Shown here: in pieces, positions 1 through 10,100 of the stretch
Position numbering within the stretch: position 1 is the stretch's first letter
How the letters are laid out: every line of letters begins with the position of its first letter
Assembly: GCF_018324685.1 (NCBI RefSeq)
Contig: NZ_AP023354.1
Location: forward strand, 6,034,426-6,098,425
Source: Actinocatenispora sera
GTDB lineage: Bacteria > Actinomycetota > Actinomycetes > Mycobacteriales > Micromonosporaceae
Direction: 5' to 3'
Length of the DNA stretch: 64,000 nt
Made by a program: the position numbers and the translations under genes
Notes under the pieces: model-generated
What the model saw: the letters and a program-made list of their open reading frames with translations, nothing else
What the model was told of the DNA's origin: nothing
The model's database searches: none

Positions 1-300
1 TTCGTGTTCTTCCGCACCCCGCGGCCGGACGCGGTCGACCCGGCCACGGGCGAGCGGTACCCGGACGTGATCGTCCTCTGGGTCGAGTCGGAGGCCGACA
101 AGCAGGCGCTCGTCGCCGATCCGGACTCCCCGTTCTTCACCACGCCACACTTCGACGGGCACCGTTCGGTGCTGGTCCGCGCGGCGCAGCTGCACCGGTT
201 GAGCCGCGCGGAGCTCGCCGAGGTGGTGCAGGACGCCTGGCTGTCGCAGGCCTCGGCGCGCCGCGCCCGCGCCTGGCTCGACGCCCACCAGCTGGACTGA
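1..300 (+). CDS. YjbR/MmcQ-family protein, 5' end cut by window
   Basis: The frame is open from the first base (it begins Phe-Val-Phe-Phe), so the true start lies outside the window. The visible 99 residues fit the C-terminal part of the MmcQ/YjbR fold (CyaY-like, often loosely called DNA-binding): a run ending DSPFFTTPHFDGHRSVLVRA, then the helical tail with RAELAEVVQDAWLSQAS. Proteins of this family are about 110-120 residues, so little is missing. The cellular role is not established. A stop at 298-300 is followed by about 100 bp of GC-rich spacer before the convergent azoreductase gene. Confidence 0.7.
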   Translation, partial: FVFFRTPRPDAVDPATGERYPDVIVLWVESEADKQALVADPDSPFFTTPHFDGHRSVLVRAAQLHRLSRAELAEVVQDAWLSQASARRARAWLDAHQLD

Positions 301-403
301 CGATCGCTGCCGGACCCCCGGTACGCGGCGGCGCCGCCCCGCGTACCGGTCTCCGGTGGCCGAGCCAGGCGGCGTGCCGGTTCCGGTACGCGGGAGGGCG
401 GGT

Positions 404-1033
404 TCAGGCGGCCAGGCTGCGGCCGGCCTCGGCCGCGGCCTCCTCGGCGCTCTTGCGCAGCGTCGCGGCGTGCTCGCGGAACTCGTCCAGCGCCGGGTTG
501 ATCCCGACCAGCGTGAACTCGCGCTCGATCACGGTCAGGTCGGCGCCCCAGACGTCGGCCAGGATGCGCCGCAGGTAGCCGGTGTTGTGGTCCCAGCCCT
601 CGCGCGGCGTGCCCGGTCCGTAGGCGCCGCCGCGGGTGGTGACCAGCACCACCGGGGTACCTGTCAGCAGCCCGACGGGATCGTCCACGCCGGCGATGAC
701 CAGGTCGATCCAGGTCTTGACGTGCTGCGAGACGCCGTAGTTGTACAGCGGCAGAGCGAGCACGGCGGCGTCGGCCGCGCGCAGCTCGTCGGCGACCTCG
801 ACCGCCAGCGCCAGCGCCGCGCGATCGGCCGGGGTGCGCTGCTCCTCCGGTACCGCCTTGGCCCCGAGTGCCGCGCGCCAGGCGTCGGCCGGTAGCGGCT
901 GCTCGCCGAGGTGGCGGGTGACGATCGGCTCGCTTGGTCGAACGGCGCGGAACTCGGCCACCACCTGGTCGGCCAGTGCGCTGCTGCTCGAACCGTCGCC
1001 TTGGATGCTCGAGTCGATGCGCAACAGGGACAT
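404..1033 (-). CDS. azoR: FMN-dependent NADH-azoreductase (AzoR/AcpD type)
   Basis: A 209-residue flavodoxin-fold quinone/azo reductase; the family reduces quinones and azo compounds with NAD(P)H using FMN. The N-terminus MSLLRIDSSIQGDGSSSS is the FMN phosphate loop. LPLYNYGVSQHVKTWIDLV is the family signature, and VVLVTTRGGAYGPG is the second flavin loop. The ATG at 1033 is chosen because GAGGAG lies six to seven bases upstream; the frame stays open to 1126, but that would run through the operators. It is divergent from a MarR gene and shares its control region, so induction by quinone or electrophile stress through that MarR is likely. Confidence 0.85.
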   Translation of the reverse strand: MSLLRIDSSIQGDGSSSSALADQVVAEFRAVRPSEPIVTRHLGEQPLPADAWRAALGAKAVPEEQRTPADRAALALAVEVADELRAADAAVLALPLYNYGVSQHVKTWIDLVIAGVDDPVGLLTGTPVVLVTTRGGAYGPGTPREGWDHNTGYLRRILADVWGADLTVIEREFTLVGINPALDEFREHAATLRKSAEEAAAEAGRSLAA

Positions 1034-1080
1034 GAACGTGCTCCTCGTGGCTCGCCCGACGGCACGGGCGCCGGGGCTAG

Positions 1081-1126
1081 TTGAATGTTCAAGCGACACG
1101 GTAGCGCGCTCGAATTGAACATTCAA
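1081..1126. promoter_or_regulatory. Paired MarR-type operators between azoR and marR
   Basis: TTGAATGTTCAA (1081-1092) and TTGAACATTCAA (1115-1126) are exact reverse complements, each with perfect five-base arms TTGAA/TTCAA. Centres are 34 bp apart, about three helical turns. The right site supplies the -35 hexamers of both divergent promoters; the left one covers the predicted azoR start point. This is the layout expected for autorepression plus repression of azoR by the neighbouring MarR protein. Confidence 0.7.
1098..1126 (-). promoter_or_regulatory. Predicted azoR promoter
   Basis: Reading leftward, -35 TTGAAT (1126-1121), 17-bp spacer, -10 TACCGT (1103-1098). The start point would be near 1091, inside the left operator. 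Confidence 0.5.
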
Positions 1127-1144
1127 GTTCTACTGCCGTAGGAT
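1115..1144 (+). promoter_or_regulatory. Predicted marR promoter, leaderless
   Basis: -35 TTGAAC (1115-1120), 18-bp spacer, -10 TAGGAT (1139-1144). The expected start point coincides with the GTG start codon at 1151 and no Shine-Dalgarno is visible, so the mRNA is probably leaderless. The -35 lies within the right operator. Confidence 0.5.
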
Positions 1145-1150
1145 TGCTCC

Positions 1151-1648
1151 GTGCCCACCGAAGACGCCGCCGACGAGGTCCCCTGGCTCAGCCGTGACCA
1201 GCAGGAACACTGGATCGCGTTGATCGGTGTGATCAGCACCCTGCCGCCGGCGCTGGATGCCCAGCTCAAGCGGGACGCCGGCCTCAACATGTACGAGTAC
1301 CAGGTGCTCGTGCAGCTCGGCGACTCCCCGCAGGCGACGGTCCCGATGAGCGATCTGGCCATGCTCGCCAGCGGCTCGCTGTCGCGCCTGTCACATGCGG
1401 TGGGCCGGCTCGAACGCGCGGGCTACGTCCGCCGGGTCGTCTGCCGCGAGCCGGGCCGGCGGACCGCCGCCGTGCTCACCGAGGCGGGCCGGGCCAAGCT
1501 GGAACAGACCGCGCCTGGGCACGTCCGGGAAGTCCGGCGACTGGTCATCGACGCGCTGACGCCGGAGCAGCTCGCCGCGCTGGGCGGCGCAGCACGGCGG
1601 GTCCTCGAGGTGACCGCGCCGGACATCGCGGCGAGGCTCCACCTCTGA
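1151..1648 (+). CDS. MarR-family transcriptional regulator
   Basis: A 165-residue winged-helix repressor. The N-terminal helix (SRDQQEHWIALIGVIST) precedes the DNA-binding core: VPMSDLAMLASGSLSRLSHAVGRLERAGYVRR, then the wing CREPGRRTAAVLTEAG and a C-terminal dimerisation helix. This is the usual MarR length and order. The regulated gene is probably the divergent azoreductase, through the operators at 1081-1126. The stop codon sits inside the first unit of a 20-bp tandem repeat. Confidence 0.88.
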   Translation: MPTEDAADEVPWLSRDQQEHWIALIGVISTLPPALDAQLKRDAGLNMYEYQVLVQLGDSPQATVPMSDLAMLASGSLSRLSHAVGRLERAGYVRRVVCREPGRRTAAVLTEAGRAKLEQTAPGHVREVRRLVIDALTPEQLAALGGAARRVLEVTAPDIAARLHL

Positions 1649-1720
1649 CCGCGATGCCCCACCTCCGACCGCGATGCCCCACCTCTGACCGTGATGCCCC
1701 ACCTCTGACCGCGACGCTTC
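1641..1720. repeat. 20-bp tandem repeat spanning the marR stop
   Basis: Three near-identical copies of ACCTCTGACCGCGATGCCCC (1641-1660, 1661-1680, 1681-1700) and a diverged fourth to about 1720. The first copy contains the MarR stop codon. As 20 is not a multiple of three, the copied TGA falls in successive frames. No promoter or clear hairpin is seen. Confidence 0.85.
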
Positions 1721-1828
1721 CACCTTGACCGTGCGAGGTTCGCACCCTGGCCGCGCGCGGGCCGGACGGTCGCGGCGAGGCTCGACCCCGACCACGCGCC
1801 GGCCCGGCCGGCGAGACGTGCACCGCGC

Positions 1829-4612
1829 TCAGCGCAGCGGTTCGCCGTTGACCGCTTCGCCGGCCGGGAACAGCTCGGCCAGCTTCGCGGCCAGCATCGC
1901 GCGCCCCGGCACGCCGAGCTTGCGATAGCAGCTCGTCAGGTTCTTCTCCACCGCGCGCCGGGTCACCCCCAGCAACTCGGCGATCTGGCGGTTGGAGCTG
2001 CCGCCCGCCGACAGCCGAGCCACCTTCAGCTCGGCCGGGGTCAGCGGTGCCCCGCCCCGGCCGGGCTCCCCCAGCAGCGCCGCCGCGCGGTCGGCCACCT
2101 CGTCGGCGCCGGCCCGCCGCGCCAGCCGCATCCCGCGGACCACCTGGTCGGCCGCATCGGGCCGGCCCACCGCACGCAGCCGCACCCCGTACTCGATCAG
2201 GGTTCGGCCGAGTTCGGCATCGTTACCGGACTCGGCGAGCACGTCGGCCGACCGGGCGATCAGGTCCACACCGGCCGGCCCCTCGGTGAGCCGGCCGAGG
2301 CTCCGCAGCGCCCGCCCGACCGGGATCGGCGAACCCCACCAGGTGGCCCGGTCGTACTCGCGCTCCATCAGCTCGCGAGCGCGCCGGCCGCGGCCCGCCG
2401 CCACCAGCGCCCGAACCGACCAGCTGCCCACCGGCAGCAGCGCCGGGTTGCGCCAGCCGAGCCGCTCCAGTTCGGCGAGGCACTGCTCCCAGTCGTCCCA
2501 CTCGGCCGGGGTCGGGCCGCGGTCGAGGGCAAGCGCGGCGCGCAGCGTCTGCGCCAGCAACCGCAGGTGCGGCCGGGGCGCCGCGGTCGGGTCGGGCCAT
2601 ACCCGGGCGACCTGGTCCAGGATCTTCCGGTCGGCCAGCTTCAGCGCGGTCGACACCAGGCCGATCGCACCGGTGGGATCCAGCGTCGCACCGGCACCTC
2701 GGGCCAGCCGGGCCGCCTCGAGCAGATCGCGCCGGCAGTCCGCGACCGCACCCCGCAGCCAGTGCAGGGTGGCCCGGCCGATCAGCGTCAGCAGCAGATC
2801 GTCGGGGGTGCGCCGACCGTCCGGCAGCAGCGCGGTGGACAGCCAGTCCGCCACGTCGACCAGCTCCCCGGCGGCCAGCGCGCAGGCGACCGCCAGCGGC
2901 GCGGGCGTGTGCGCGAGCAACGGCCGGTACGGCAGGTGCTCGAGCAACCGGGCGGCGAGCGGACCGACCTGGCTGGCCGAGGTGCGCACGGTCAGCGTCG
3001 CCGCGTACAGCAGGACCGCGGCGAGTTCCCGCTCCGCCTCGGTGTCGATCGGCGGCCGCGACCCGTACCCGGCCCAGCGGCCCAGGGTGTCTCGCAGCGC
3101 CTCGCCGTCGTCCAGGTCGCGGAACCGCCGCCGCGCCTCCAGCCGCAGCGCCAGCTCGCGATCCACCGGGGGGCTGCCCGGTGTCCCCGGCAACGCCCGG
3201 GCGGCGGCGTCGATCAGGCCGGACAGGTCGTCGGCGCCGGTCAGCGCGATCGGCGTCAGGCGGGACAGCATCGCCGCCCGGGACCGCACGTCGTCGGTCA
3301 GCCGGGCGGCCCGGCCGACGTGCCGCATGGCCGCCACCGGGTCGGTCCACAGCTCCGCCTCGGCCAGCCGGGCCAGCAGCCGCGAGCGTTCGGGCCCGTC
3401 GACGGGGCAGTCGATCAGCGCCCGGCGCAGGTACCGCACCGCCCGGTGCGGGTCGTGCGCGCGCAGCGCGGCCCGCGCCGCCGCCGGCAGTACCCGGGCC
3501 GCGCAGTCCGGCGGCGTTCCGGACACCGCCAGGCATTCGTCGGCCACCTCGTCGACGGGGTACCCGGCCGAGTCCAGCGCCCCGGCGGCCCGCCGGTGGA
3601 ACTCGTCCAGCTCCGCCGGCGACATCGCGTCCTCGACCACGGCCTGGGCGTACCCGCGCAGTCCGGGCCGCAGCAGCCCCAGCCGGTCCAGGAAGCGGCG
3701 GGCGAACCGGCTCTGCGCCTCGTCCAGCCCGGCGACCGCGGACACGGTCGCCGGGCCCGCGCCCGGCGGCAGCAACACCATCGCCCGCGCGTACGCCCGG
3801 ACGTCGGCGGTGAGTACCTCGAACGCCTGCACCAGCCGTTCCCGCAGCGGCGACGGGCAGCCGGACGGCTGGCCGCCGGTACCCACCAGGGAGCGCACCA
3901 CGAGCGGGTTGCCGCGGCTCGCCCGGTGGATGCCCGCCGCGTCGTGGGGATCGCGGCCCACCGAGCGCAGGATGCCCGCGACGGCCGGCTCGGACAGCGG
4001 GGCCGGGCGCAGGACCACGTCGGCCGCATGCACGAGCTCGTCCACCGGCACGGTCTGCGCGTCCGTCGTCTCGTGCTGCACCGCGACGGCGAGCACCAGC
4101 GGCACCTCGTCCCGGCAGCCGACCAGGTCGGCCAGGAACGCCAGCGACAGCGCGTCGGCGCGCTGCAGGTCGTCGACCACCAGCAGCAGCGGGCGCTGCG
4201 CGCAGATCCGCCGGACCACCAGGCGCAGCCCGTACCCCACGTCCGGGTCGTGCTGCAGCCGGGACACCGCGGCCAGGACGGTGGGGTCGTCACTGAACAG
4301 CGGTGCCGCCGCGGCCGCCGGGCCGGCCAGCCAGCCCGCCGCGCCCGACGCCGGTGTCACGGCGAGGACCGGGCACAGCAGTTGACGGACCACCGCCCCG
4401 CCGAACTCGCGTTCCAGCCGGGTCGCGTGGGCGCTCGACACCCACATTCCGGCCGCGGCGCCGAGCCCGGCGACCGCGGCGAGCAGCGCGGACTTGCCCG
4501 CGCCGATGCCGCCCTCCACCACCACCAGCTGGCCGCGCCCGGACAGCGCCGCGGCCAGCGCCCGCTGCGCCGCGGCGAGCTCGTCCACCCGCTCCTCAAG
4601 CACCGCCGACAC
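1829..4612 (-). CDS. LAL-type (large ATP-binding) LuxR regulator, copy 1
   Basis: A protein of about 927 residues with the LAL architecture: N-terminal AAA/STAND ATPase (Walker A GGIGAGKSALL near residue 35, Walker B LLLVVDDLQRAD), a long helical middle, and a C-terminal LuxR helix-turn-helix (LTPAELKVARLSAGGSSNRQIAELLG, then VEKNLTSCYRKLGV). The family activates specialised-metabolism or sugar genes in response to a ligand. The start is uncertain: GTG 4612 is used, and a TTG at 4642 extends it by 10 residues. It overlaps the preceding LAL gene, suggesting coupled translation. The ligand and targets are not visible. Confidence 0.85.
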   Translation of the reverse strand: MSAVLEERVDELAAAQRALAAALSGRGQLVVVEGGIGAGKSALLAAVAGLGAAAGMWVSSAHATRLEREFGGAVVRQLLCPVLAVTPASGAAGWLAGPAAAAAPLFSDDPTVLAAVSRLQHDPDVGYGLRLVVRRICAQRPLLLVVDDLQRADALSLAFLADLVGCRDEVPLVLAVAVQHETTDAQTVPVDELVHAADVVLRPAPLSEPAVAGILRSVGRDPHDAAGIHRASRGNPLVVRSLVGTGGQPSGCPSPLRERLVQAFEVLTADVRAYARAMVLLPPGAGPATVSAVAGLDEAQSRFARRFLDRLGLLRPGLRGYAQAVVEDAMSPAELDEFHRRAAGALDSAGYPVDEVADECLAVSGTPPDCAARVLPAAARAALRAHDPHRAVRYLRRALIDCPVDGPERSRLLARLAEAELWTDPVAAMRHVGRAARLTDDVRSRAAMLSRLTPIALTGADDLSGLIDAAARALPGTPGSPPVDRELALRLEARRRFRDLDDGEALRDTLGRWAGYGSRPPIDTEAERELAAVLLYAATLTVRTSASQVGPLAARLLEHLPYRPLLAHTPAPLAVACALAAGELVDVADWLSTALLPDGRRTPDDLLLTLIGRATLHWLRGAVADCRRDLLEAARLARGAGATLDPTGAIGLVSTALKLADRKILDQVARVWPDPTAAPRPHLRLLAQTLRAALALDRGPTPAEWDDWEQCLAELERLGWRNPALLPVGSWSVRALVAAGRGRRARELMEREYDRATWWGSPIPVGRALRSLGRLTEGPAGVDLIARSADVLAESGNDAELGRTLIEYGVRLRAVGRPDAADQVVRGMRLARRAGADEVADRAAALLGEPGRGGAPLTPAELKVARLSAGGSSNRQIAELLGVTRRAVEKNLTSCYRKLGVPGRAMLAAKLAELFPAGEAVNGEPLR

Positions 4613-7199
4613 CCGCGCCAACCCGGGCCAGCGCGCCGGCAAGCTCGGTCCGGCGCCGGATCCCCAACTGCCGGTAGGTGTTCGTCAGGTGCAGCTCGAC
4701 GGTACGCAGGCTGACCTCGCGGCGCTGCGCGATCTGCTTGTTGGACAGGCCGGCCACCGCCAGCTCGGCCACCGCGCGCTGCACCGCGGACAGCACCGGC
4801 CCGGTGCCGTGCTCGCACCGCTGGCGCACCTGCGCCGCCCGGTGCAGGACCGGCTGCCAGCCGTGCCGGGCCGCCAGCTCCTCGGCCTCCCGGGCGGCGG
4901 AGGCGGCGAGTTCGACGTCGCCGGCGGCCACCGCGGCCGCAGCCAGGTCCACCAGCGCCCGCCCGTACCGCAGCCGGGAGAGGCAGCCGCGCAACGTGTC
5001 CACCGCGCTGGTCAGCCGGCTCAACCGCTGGCTCTCGAACGCCTGCCCGGCACAGGCCTGGACCAGACCCAGCGCGCTCGGTGCGCCCCACGCCTCGGCC
5101 CGCACCAGCGCGTCGGCGATCAGTCGGGCGGCCCGCTGCGGGCGCCCGCTGGCGGCATCGGCCACCGCCGCGTAGGCGCGCCAGTTGAGCAGCGCCGGAT
5201 TGTCCAGGCCGTCGGCCGACATCCGCCGGCCGCACTCGTGCAGCAGCGTTGCGGCCGCCGCCCACCGTTCGCGGCGCAGCTCCAGCACGCCGCGCGCGTA
5301 CAGCACGGCCGACCAGCCGAACCCGCCCGAGCCGGACGGCGGCGGCTGCAGGTCGGCGAGCTCCTGCGCCGCGTCGAACCGTTCGCGTTCGATGTCGATC
5401 ATCATCTGCACCGCAACCACCTGGCGCAGCACCGCCAGTGGCCAGGCATGCGGGGCCAGCTGGCGCAGCGCGCGCTCCAGCGCCTGCTGGCCGGTGTCGA
5501 GCTCACCCTGCCGGTACGACAGCTCGGCGTAAACCAGGAGGGCGTGGATGAGGACCGTATCGGCCCGTGCGCGGGTCGCGTCGGCGAGCACCGTGTCCAG
5601 CACCTCGCCGGCGCCGGCCAGGTCGTCGCCCAGCAGCAGCACCCGGGAGGCCACCAGCCGCGGGTGGAACAGCGTGGTCGCCGCCGCGGCCCGGGCGATC
5701 TCCAGCGCCGTGGTACGCCGCTCCGCCCGTACGGTCAGCCACCAGGCCCGGCTGGCCAGCTGCGCGGCCGAGGGCAGTTCGGCCCGGGTCAGCCAGGCGT
5801 CCTCGTCGTCCTCGTACCCGCGTGGATGGGCGAGCCAGGACAGCCCGAGCAGACCGGCGCGTTCGCTGTCGCTGCGGGCCGAGCGCAGCCCGGCCCGCAG
5901 CACCGGCCGGCAGTCCGCCCCGCCGAGCGACAGCAGGTCCGCGGCGGCCAGCCGCTGCGCCTCGTCGTGCAGGTTCTTCTCGCGCAGCAGCGCACCGAGA
6001 TGCCGTTCGCCGGCATCCCGGTACACCGACAGCTCGGTGGTACCGAGCGCGAGCAGCAGGGCGCCGCGGCGCGGACCGCCCCCTTCGGTGTCGAGAGCCC
6101 GGCCGAGCAGCCGGGCGGCGGTGTCCCGGCGGCCATCCCGGGCGGCCCGCCAGCCCACGTCGGCGAGTACCTCGACGGCCCACGCCGGCCGGCGCGGCCC
6201 GGCGCGATCCAGCCACTCGGCAAGCACGTCGTCGTCCACCGCCCCGGTGCGGCCGATCTCGGCGGCCTGCCGGTACAGCTCCTGCAGCTCGGTCGGGCTC
6301 AACCGGCCGAGGATACGGTCGACGACCTCCGGCCAGACCGGCCGCAGCCGATCGGTGTAGGTGAACAGGCCGGTGGCGAGCAACCGGTCCAGGTCGACCG
6401 CGTCGACGCCGGCCAGCTCGCACAGCGACCCGAACGGCAGCTCCCGGCCGGCCACCGCCACCGCCCGCAGCAGGCCGGTCAACTCCGGCGGAACCCCGTC
6501 GTACACCCGGTCCACGTGGGCGGCGATCACCTCCGCGGTCACGGTGGACAGCCGCCGCAGCAGCGCCGGCCCGCTGCCGCCGGGGCATCGGCGCACGATC
6601 GAGTGCACCAGGGCCGGGGTGCCGCGGCTGGCCGCCGCGACCGCCTGCACGTACTCGTCGGGTACCGGCCCGGCGAGTCGCGTGCACACCTCCTGGACGC
6701 CGGCGAAGCTCAGCGGGCGCAGCTGGATCCGGTGCGGTGCGGTCAGATCCGCGCACCGGCCGGTGGCCCACCGGAACCAGGACGCGACGCCGCACACGAC
6801 CAGTGCCGGTCCGCCCTCGCCGCGACAGGCCAACTCGGTCAGCCAGGCGAGCCCTTCCGGACCGGCGCGGTGCACGTCGTCGACGGCGAGCAGGGCCGGC
6901 GTGGGCGCGGCCAGTTCGGCCGCCACCTCGTGCCGCAGCGCCGCCGCGAGGCCGGCCGAGCCGTTCGCGGCGCCGGGCGGCCGCGCGAACCGGACCCGTA
7001 CCACCGGGATCCCGGCCGCGCGCGCGTCCGCGGCGGAACGAGCCAGCAGCGCGGATCGGCCCATCCCGGCCGGTCCGGTGATCAGTACCGCGCCGGGTTG
7101 CCCGGCGCCGAGCGCGTCGATCCGCCGGCGCAACGCCTCGACCGCCGAGGTTCGCTCGACGAGCCGGTCGCCGGCTCCGGTCACGCCTCCGGCAGCCAT
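4596..7199 (-). CDS. LAL-type LuxR regulator, copy 2
   Basis: An 867-residue LAL regulator. It has Walker A TGPAGMGRSALLAR near residue 40, the Walker B strand PALLAVDDVHRAG, a helical sensor region and a C-terminal LuxR HTH (LSAVQRAVAELAVAGLSNKQ, then TVELHLTNTYRQLGI). The ATG at 7199 lies 19 bases inside the end of LAL copy 3, so translation is probably coupled. The end overlaps copy 1 by about 17 bases. The three copies are clearly distinct in sequence, so this is an old triplication or assembly rather than a recent duplication. Confidence 0.85.
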   Translation of the reverse strand: MAAGGVTGAGDRLVERTSAVEALRRRIDALGAGQPGAVLITGPAGMGRSALLARSAADARAAGIPVVRVRFARPPGAANGSAGLAAALRHEVAAELAAPTPALLAVDDVHRAGPEGLAWLTELACRGEGGPALVVCGVASWFRWATGRCADLTAPHRIQLRPLSFAGVQEVCTRLAGPVPDEYVQAVAAASRGTPALVHSIVRRCPGGSGPALLRRLSTVTAEVIAAHVDRVYDGVPPELTGLLRAVAVAGRELPFGSLCELAGVDAVDLDRLLATGLFTYTDRLRPVWPEVVDRILGRLSPTELQELYRQAAEIGRTGAVDDDVLAEWLDRAGPRRPAWAVEVLADVGWRAARDGRRDTAARLLGRALDTEGGGPRRGALLLALGTTELSVYRDAGERHLGALLREKNLHDEAQRLAAADLLSLGGADCRPVLRAGLRSARSDSERAGLLGLSWLAHPRGYEDDEDAWLTRAELPSAAQLASRAWWLTVRAERRTTALEIARAAAATTLFHPRLVASRVLLLGDDLAGAGEVLDTVLADATRARADTVLIHALLVYAELSYRQGELDTGQQALERALRQLAPHAWPLAVLRQVVAVQMMIDIERERFDAAQELADLQPPPSGSGGFGWSAVLYARGVLELRRERWAAAATLLHECGRRMSADGLDNPALLNWRAYAAVADAASGRPQRAARLIADALVRAEAWGAPSALGLVQACAGQAFESQRLSRLTSAVDTLRGCLSRLRYGRALVDLAAAAVAAGDVELAASAAREAEELAARHGWQPVLHRAAQVRQRCEHGTGPVLSAVQRAVAELAVAGLSNKQIAQRREVSLRTVELHLTNTYRQLGIRRRTELAGALARVGAGVGGA

Positions 7200-10100
7200 C
7201 GCGCGGATACCTCCGGCGACCGGTGCTGCACACCCGGCAGCGGCGGCTGCGGGTTCGGCTTCCCTGGCTGCCGGGTGTCCGGCAGCCGGGGCGGCGCGGT
7301 GTCCGGCAGCCGGGACGGGGACGCCTTCGACAGCCGTGGCCGGGCCACCTCGGGCAGCGGGCGCGGCGGCTCGTCCGGCCGCACCCGCACTGCCGTCTCG
7401 GGCAGCCGCAGCCGGGGCGCCGATCGCCCGGGCGCCGAGGTCAGGAGCGCGGCGAGGCGGCGGCGATCCGGCACGCCGGTCTTGCGGTAGACGTTGGTCA
7501 GGTGGAACTCGACGGTGCGGGTCGACAGGAAGAGCTCGGCGGCGATCTGCCGGTTGGTCAGCCCTCGCGCGGCGAGTTCGGCGACCCGGCGTTCGCTGTC
7601 GGTCAGCCGACCGCCGGGCGCCGCGGCCGGCCGCGCGTCGGCACCGGCGGCGGAGACCATCGCGGCCGCGTCCCGGGCCAGCCCCAGCAGACCGAGCGAC
7701 TCGGCGTCGGTCACCAGCTCGCGCAGGTGCCGGTGCGCGGCGGGCCGGTCTCCGGCGGCCAGCAGCAGCCGGCCGATCCGCAACCGGGCGGCCAGGTGCA
7801 GCGCCGGTGCCCGCTCGCCGGCGGCCTCGGCGGCGGAGCGGGCCAGCGGCAGCCGGTCCGGCTCGGCGGCGAGCAGGCTCGCGGCCAGCAGGTACCGGCC
7901 GCGCACGTGCGGGGTGGGCCAGCGCCGCGCCAGCGCCGCACCGCGCTCCAGGTACGGCTGCGCTTCGGTGGGCCGGCCGGCCTCGGCCAGCACGGTGACC
8001 GCCTCGAACCACCAGGGCGCGGTCAGGTGGTCGACGACGCCGGCCCGGCGCAGCAGCTCGCCGTGCTCGTCCAGCACCCGGAGTGCCGCCGGCCAGTCGC
8101 CCCGCCGCCCGTGCAGCCGGGCGGTGATCGACGTGTAGAGGCTGTGCAGCCACACCGAGCCGGCCAGCGCCTCGCCGGACAGCTGCGCGACGATGCGGCC
8201 GGCCAGATCGGACCGGCCCTGGGCCAGCCGGCAGCCGGCGAGCACCAGTCGCGGCCCGGACGTGTCCGGCCGCCAGGGGCACCGGCGCGCGGTTCCCAGC
8301 GCCGCGAGCGCACCGTCGACCGCTGCCTCGATCCGGCCCAACTGCAACAGGATGACCGCGCGGGCGAGCTGCGCGAAGTACTCCGAGCCGGGCTGGCGCA
8401 GCCGCCGGCTGGCAGCGCCGACCCGGTCCAGCAGCCGCAGCGCGGTCGGCGCCTCGTCCAGCAGCAGCAACAGCGCCGGCGCCGCCATCCCGGTCCAGCC
8501 CGCCAGCGCCCGGTCGCTGCGCGGCATCCCTTCCGCGTACCGGCGGGCGGCGTCGAGGTCGCCCCGGCACAGCGTGTCGAGCACCCCGCGCACCGCGGTC
8601 AGCTCGTCCTCGACCGACTCGCGTACCCCGAGCAGTCGCCCGCCGTCCGCGGACTCGGCGCCGGTCACCTGCTCGGCGAGCAGCTGCCAGGCCTCGCGGG
8701 TGTGACTCAGTTGCAGCATGCCGTTCGCGCCCAGCGCACTGCGCAGCCGTACCCGCAGCGCGACGTCGGTCGGCCGGTCGGGCTCGCGGCTCGCCGCGGC
8801 CAGCCGGCGCTCGGCGTCGCGCAGCGTCGACCAGCCGCCGTCGGCCCGGCCGAGGGCCAGTTCGGCCCAGCCGCGGCAGAGCGCCAGCCGCGCGCCGGCG
8901 CGGGCGCCGTAGCCGGTGGCGGCCATGTGGTCGAGGTGGGCCAGGGCGAGTTCCGGGTCGCTGCGCAGCAACGCGGTGGCGAGCTCCAACCGCAGCGGCA
9001 GCTGGTCGGGGCGTTCCCGCCACAGCCGGGACAGGTAGTCGACCGCGGTCGGGGAACCGGCCGACACCGCGCTCATCGCGGCCGCGTGCACGGTGTCGTA
9101 CATCCACCGTTCGTCCAGCCGGGGCAGTCGCAGCAGCAGGTCGGCGACCTCGGCGAGCGGTCGGCCGGCGTCGTCCATCAGCCGGGCGGCCCGGGCCAGC
9201 AGCTCGTTCGCGGCCGTCTCGGGCAGTTCGGCGACCAGCGCCTCCCGCAGCAGCGGCTGGCCGAACCGCGCCCCGGTGGGCTCCAGTACGCCGTCGCGGC
9301 GCAGCTGTGCCGTCGCCTCGGCGGCGACCCGGGGCGACAGTCGGACCACCCCACCGATCAGGTCGGCATCCGCGGTGCCCAGCAGGGCGATCGCCCGGGC
9401 GACCTGGCTGCGCACCCGGGGCCAGCGCAGCAGGTCGGCGAGCACGCGCGGGCCGATCGACGACACCGCACCGGATCGCAGTTCCGCGGCGCCGGTGTCG
9501 TCCGGCCGGATGTCGCACGCCCGCAGCGCGCCGACCAGCCGCTCCAGTGCGGCCGGGTTGCCGCCGGTCAGCTCGGCGCAGCAGCGCCGGAACCGGTCGC
9601 TGACCGGCTCCCGGTAGGCCGCCGCGAGCAGCTCGCCGACGGCCGACTCACTGATCGGCCCGAGTTCCAGCGCCTCGCAGCGTCCCTCGGCGACCATGCC
9701 GTCGATCACCGCGGTGGCCCGGGTGCGGTGCCGGGACTGGCCCAGCAGCAGCGTCACCGGGTGCCGGCCGGGCAGCGACGAGAGCAGCGCCAGCCACCGG
9801 GCGGACGCCTCGTCGCACCACTGCACGTCGTCGACGACCAGTACCAGCGGCGTGGCCGCAAGCCGCTCCTCGACGTGCTGGCGCAGTCCGACCAGGACGT
9901 CGCGGTGGCAGCGACCGGCGCGCTCGGCGCTGTCTTCGGTGGCATCCCGTGGCGCGATGCCCAGCGCTGCCAGGATCTGCCGAGCCACCGCGAAGGCCTG
10001 GTCGGCGCTCTCGTGCCGGCAGCCGACCCGTACGGTGGGTGCCGCCGGAAGGTCCGCCGCGGCGAGCAGGCTGGTCTTGCCGACACCCGACGCACCGCGC

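Noticed and set aside
356-895. Long rightward open frame opposite azoR
   Set aside because: It is antisense to a well-supported flavodoxin-fold gene and its product is low-complexity Arg/Gly/Ala, typical of shadow frames at high GC.
1992-4714. Very long open frames (up to 797 and 715 residues) on the plus strand
   Set aside because: They are antisense to LAL copy 1; no domain is recognisable and composition is Ser/Arg or Gln/Arg rich.
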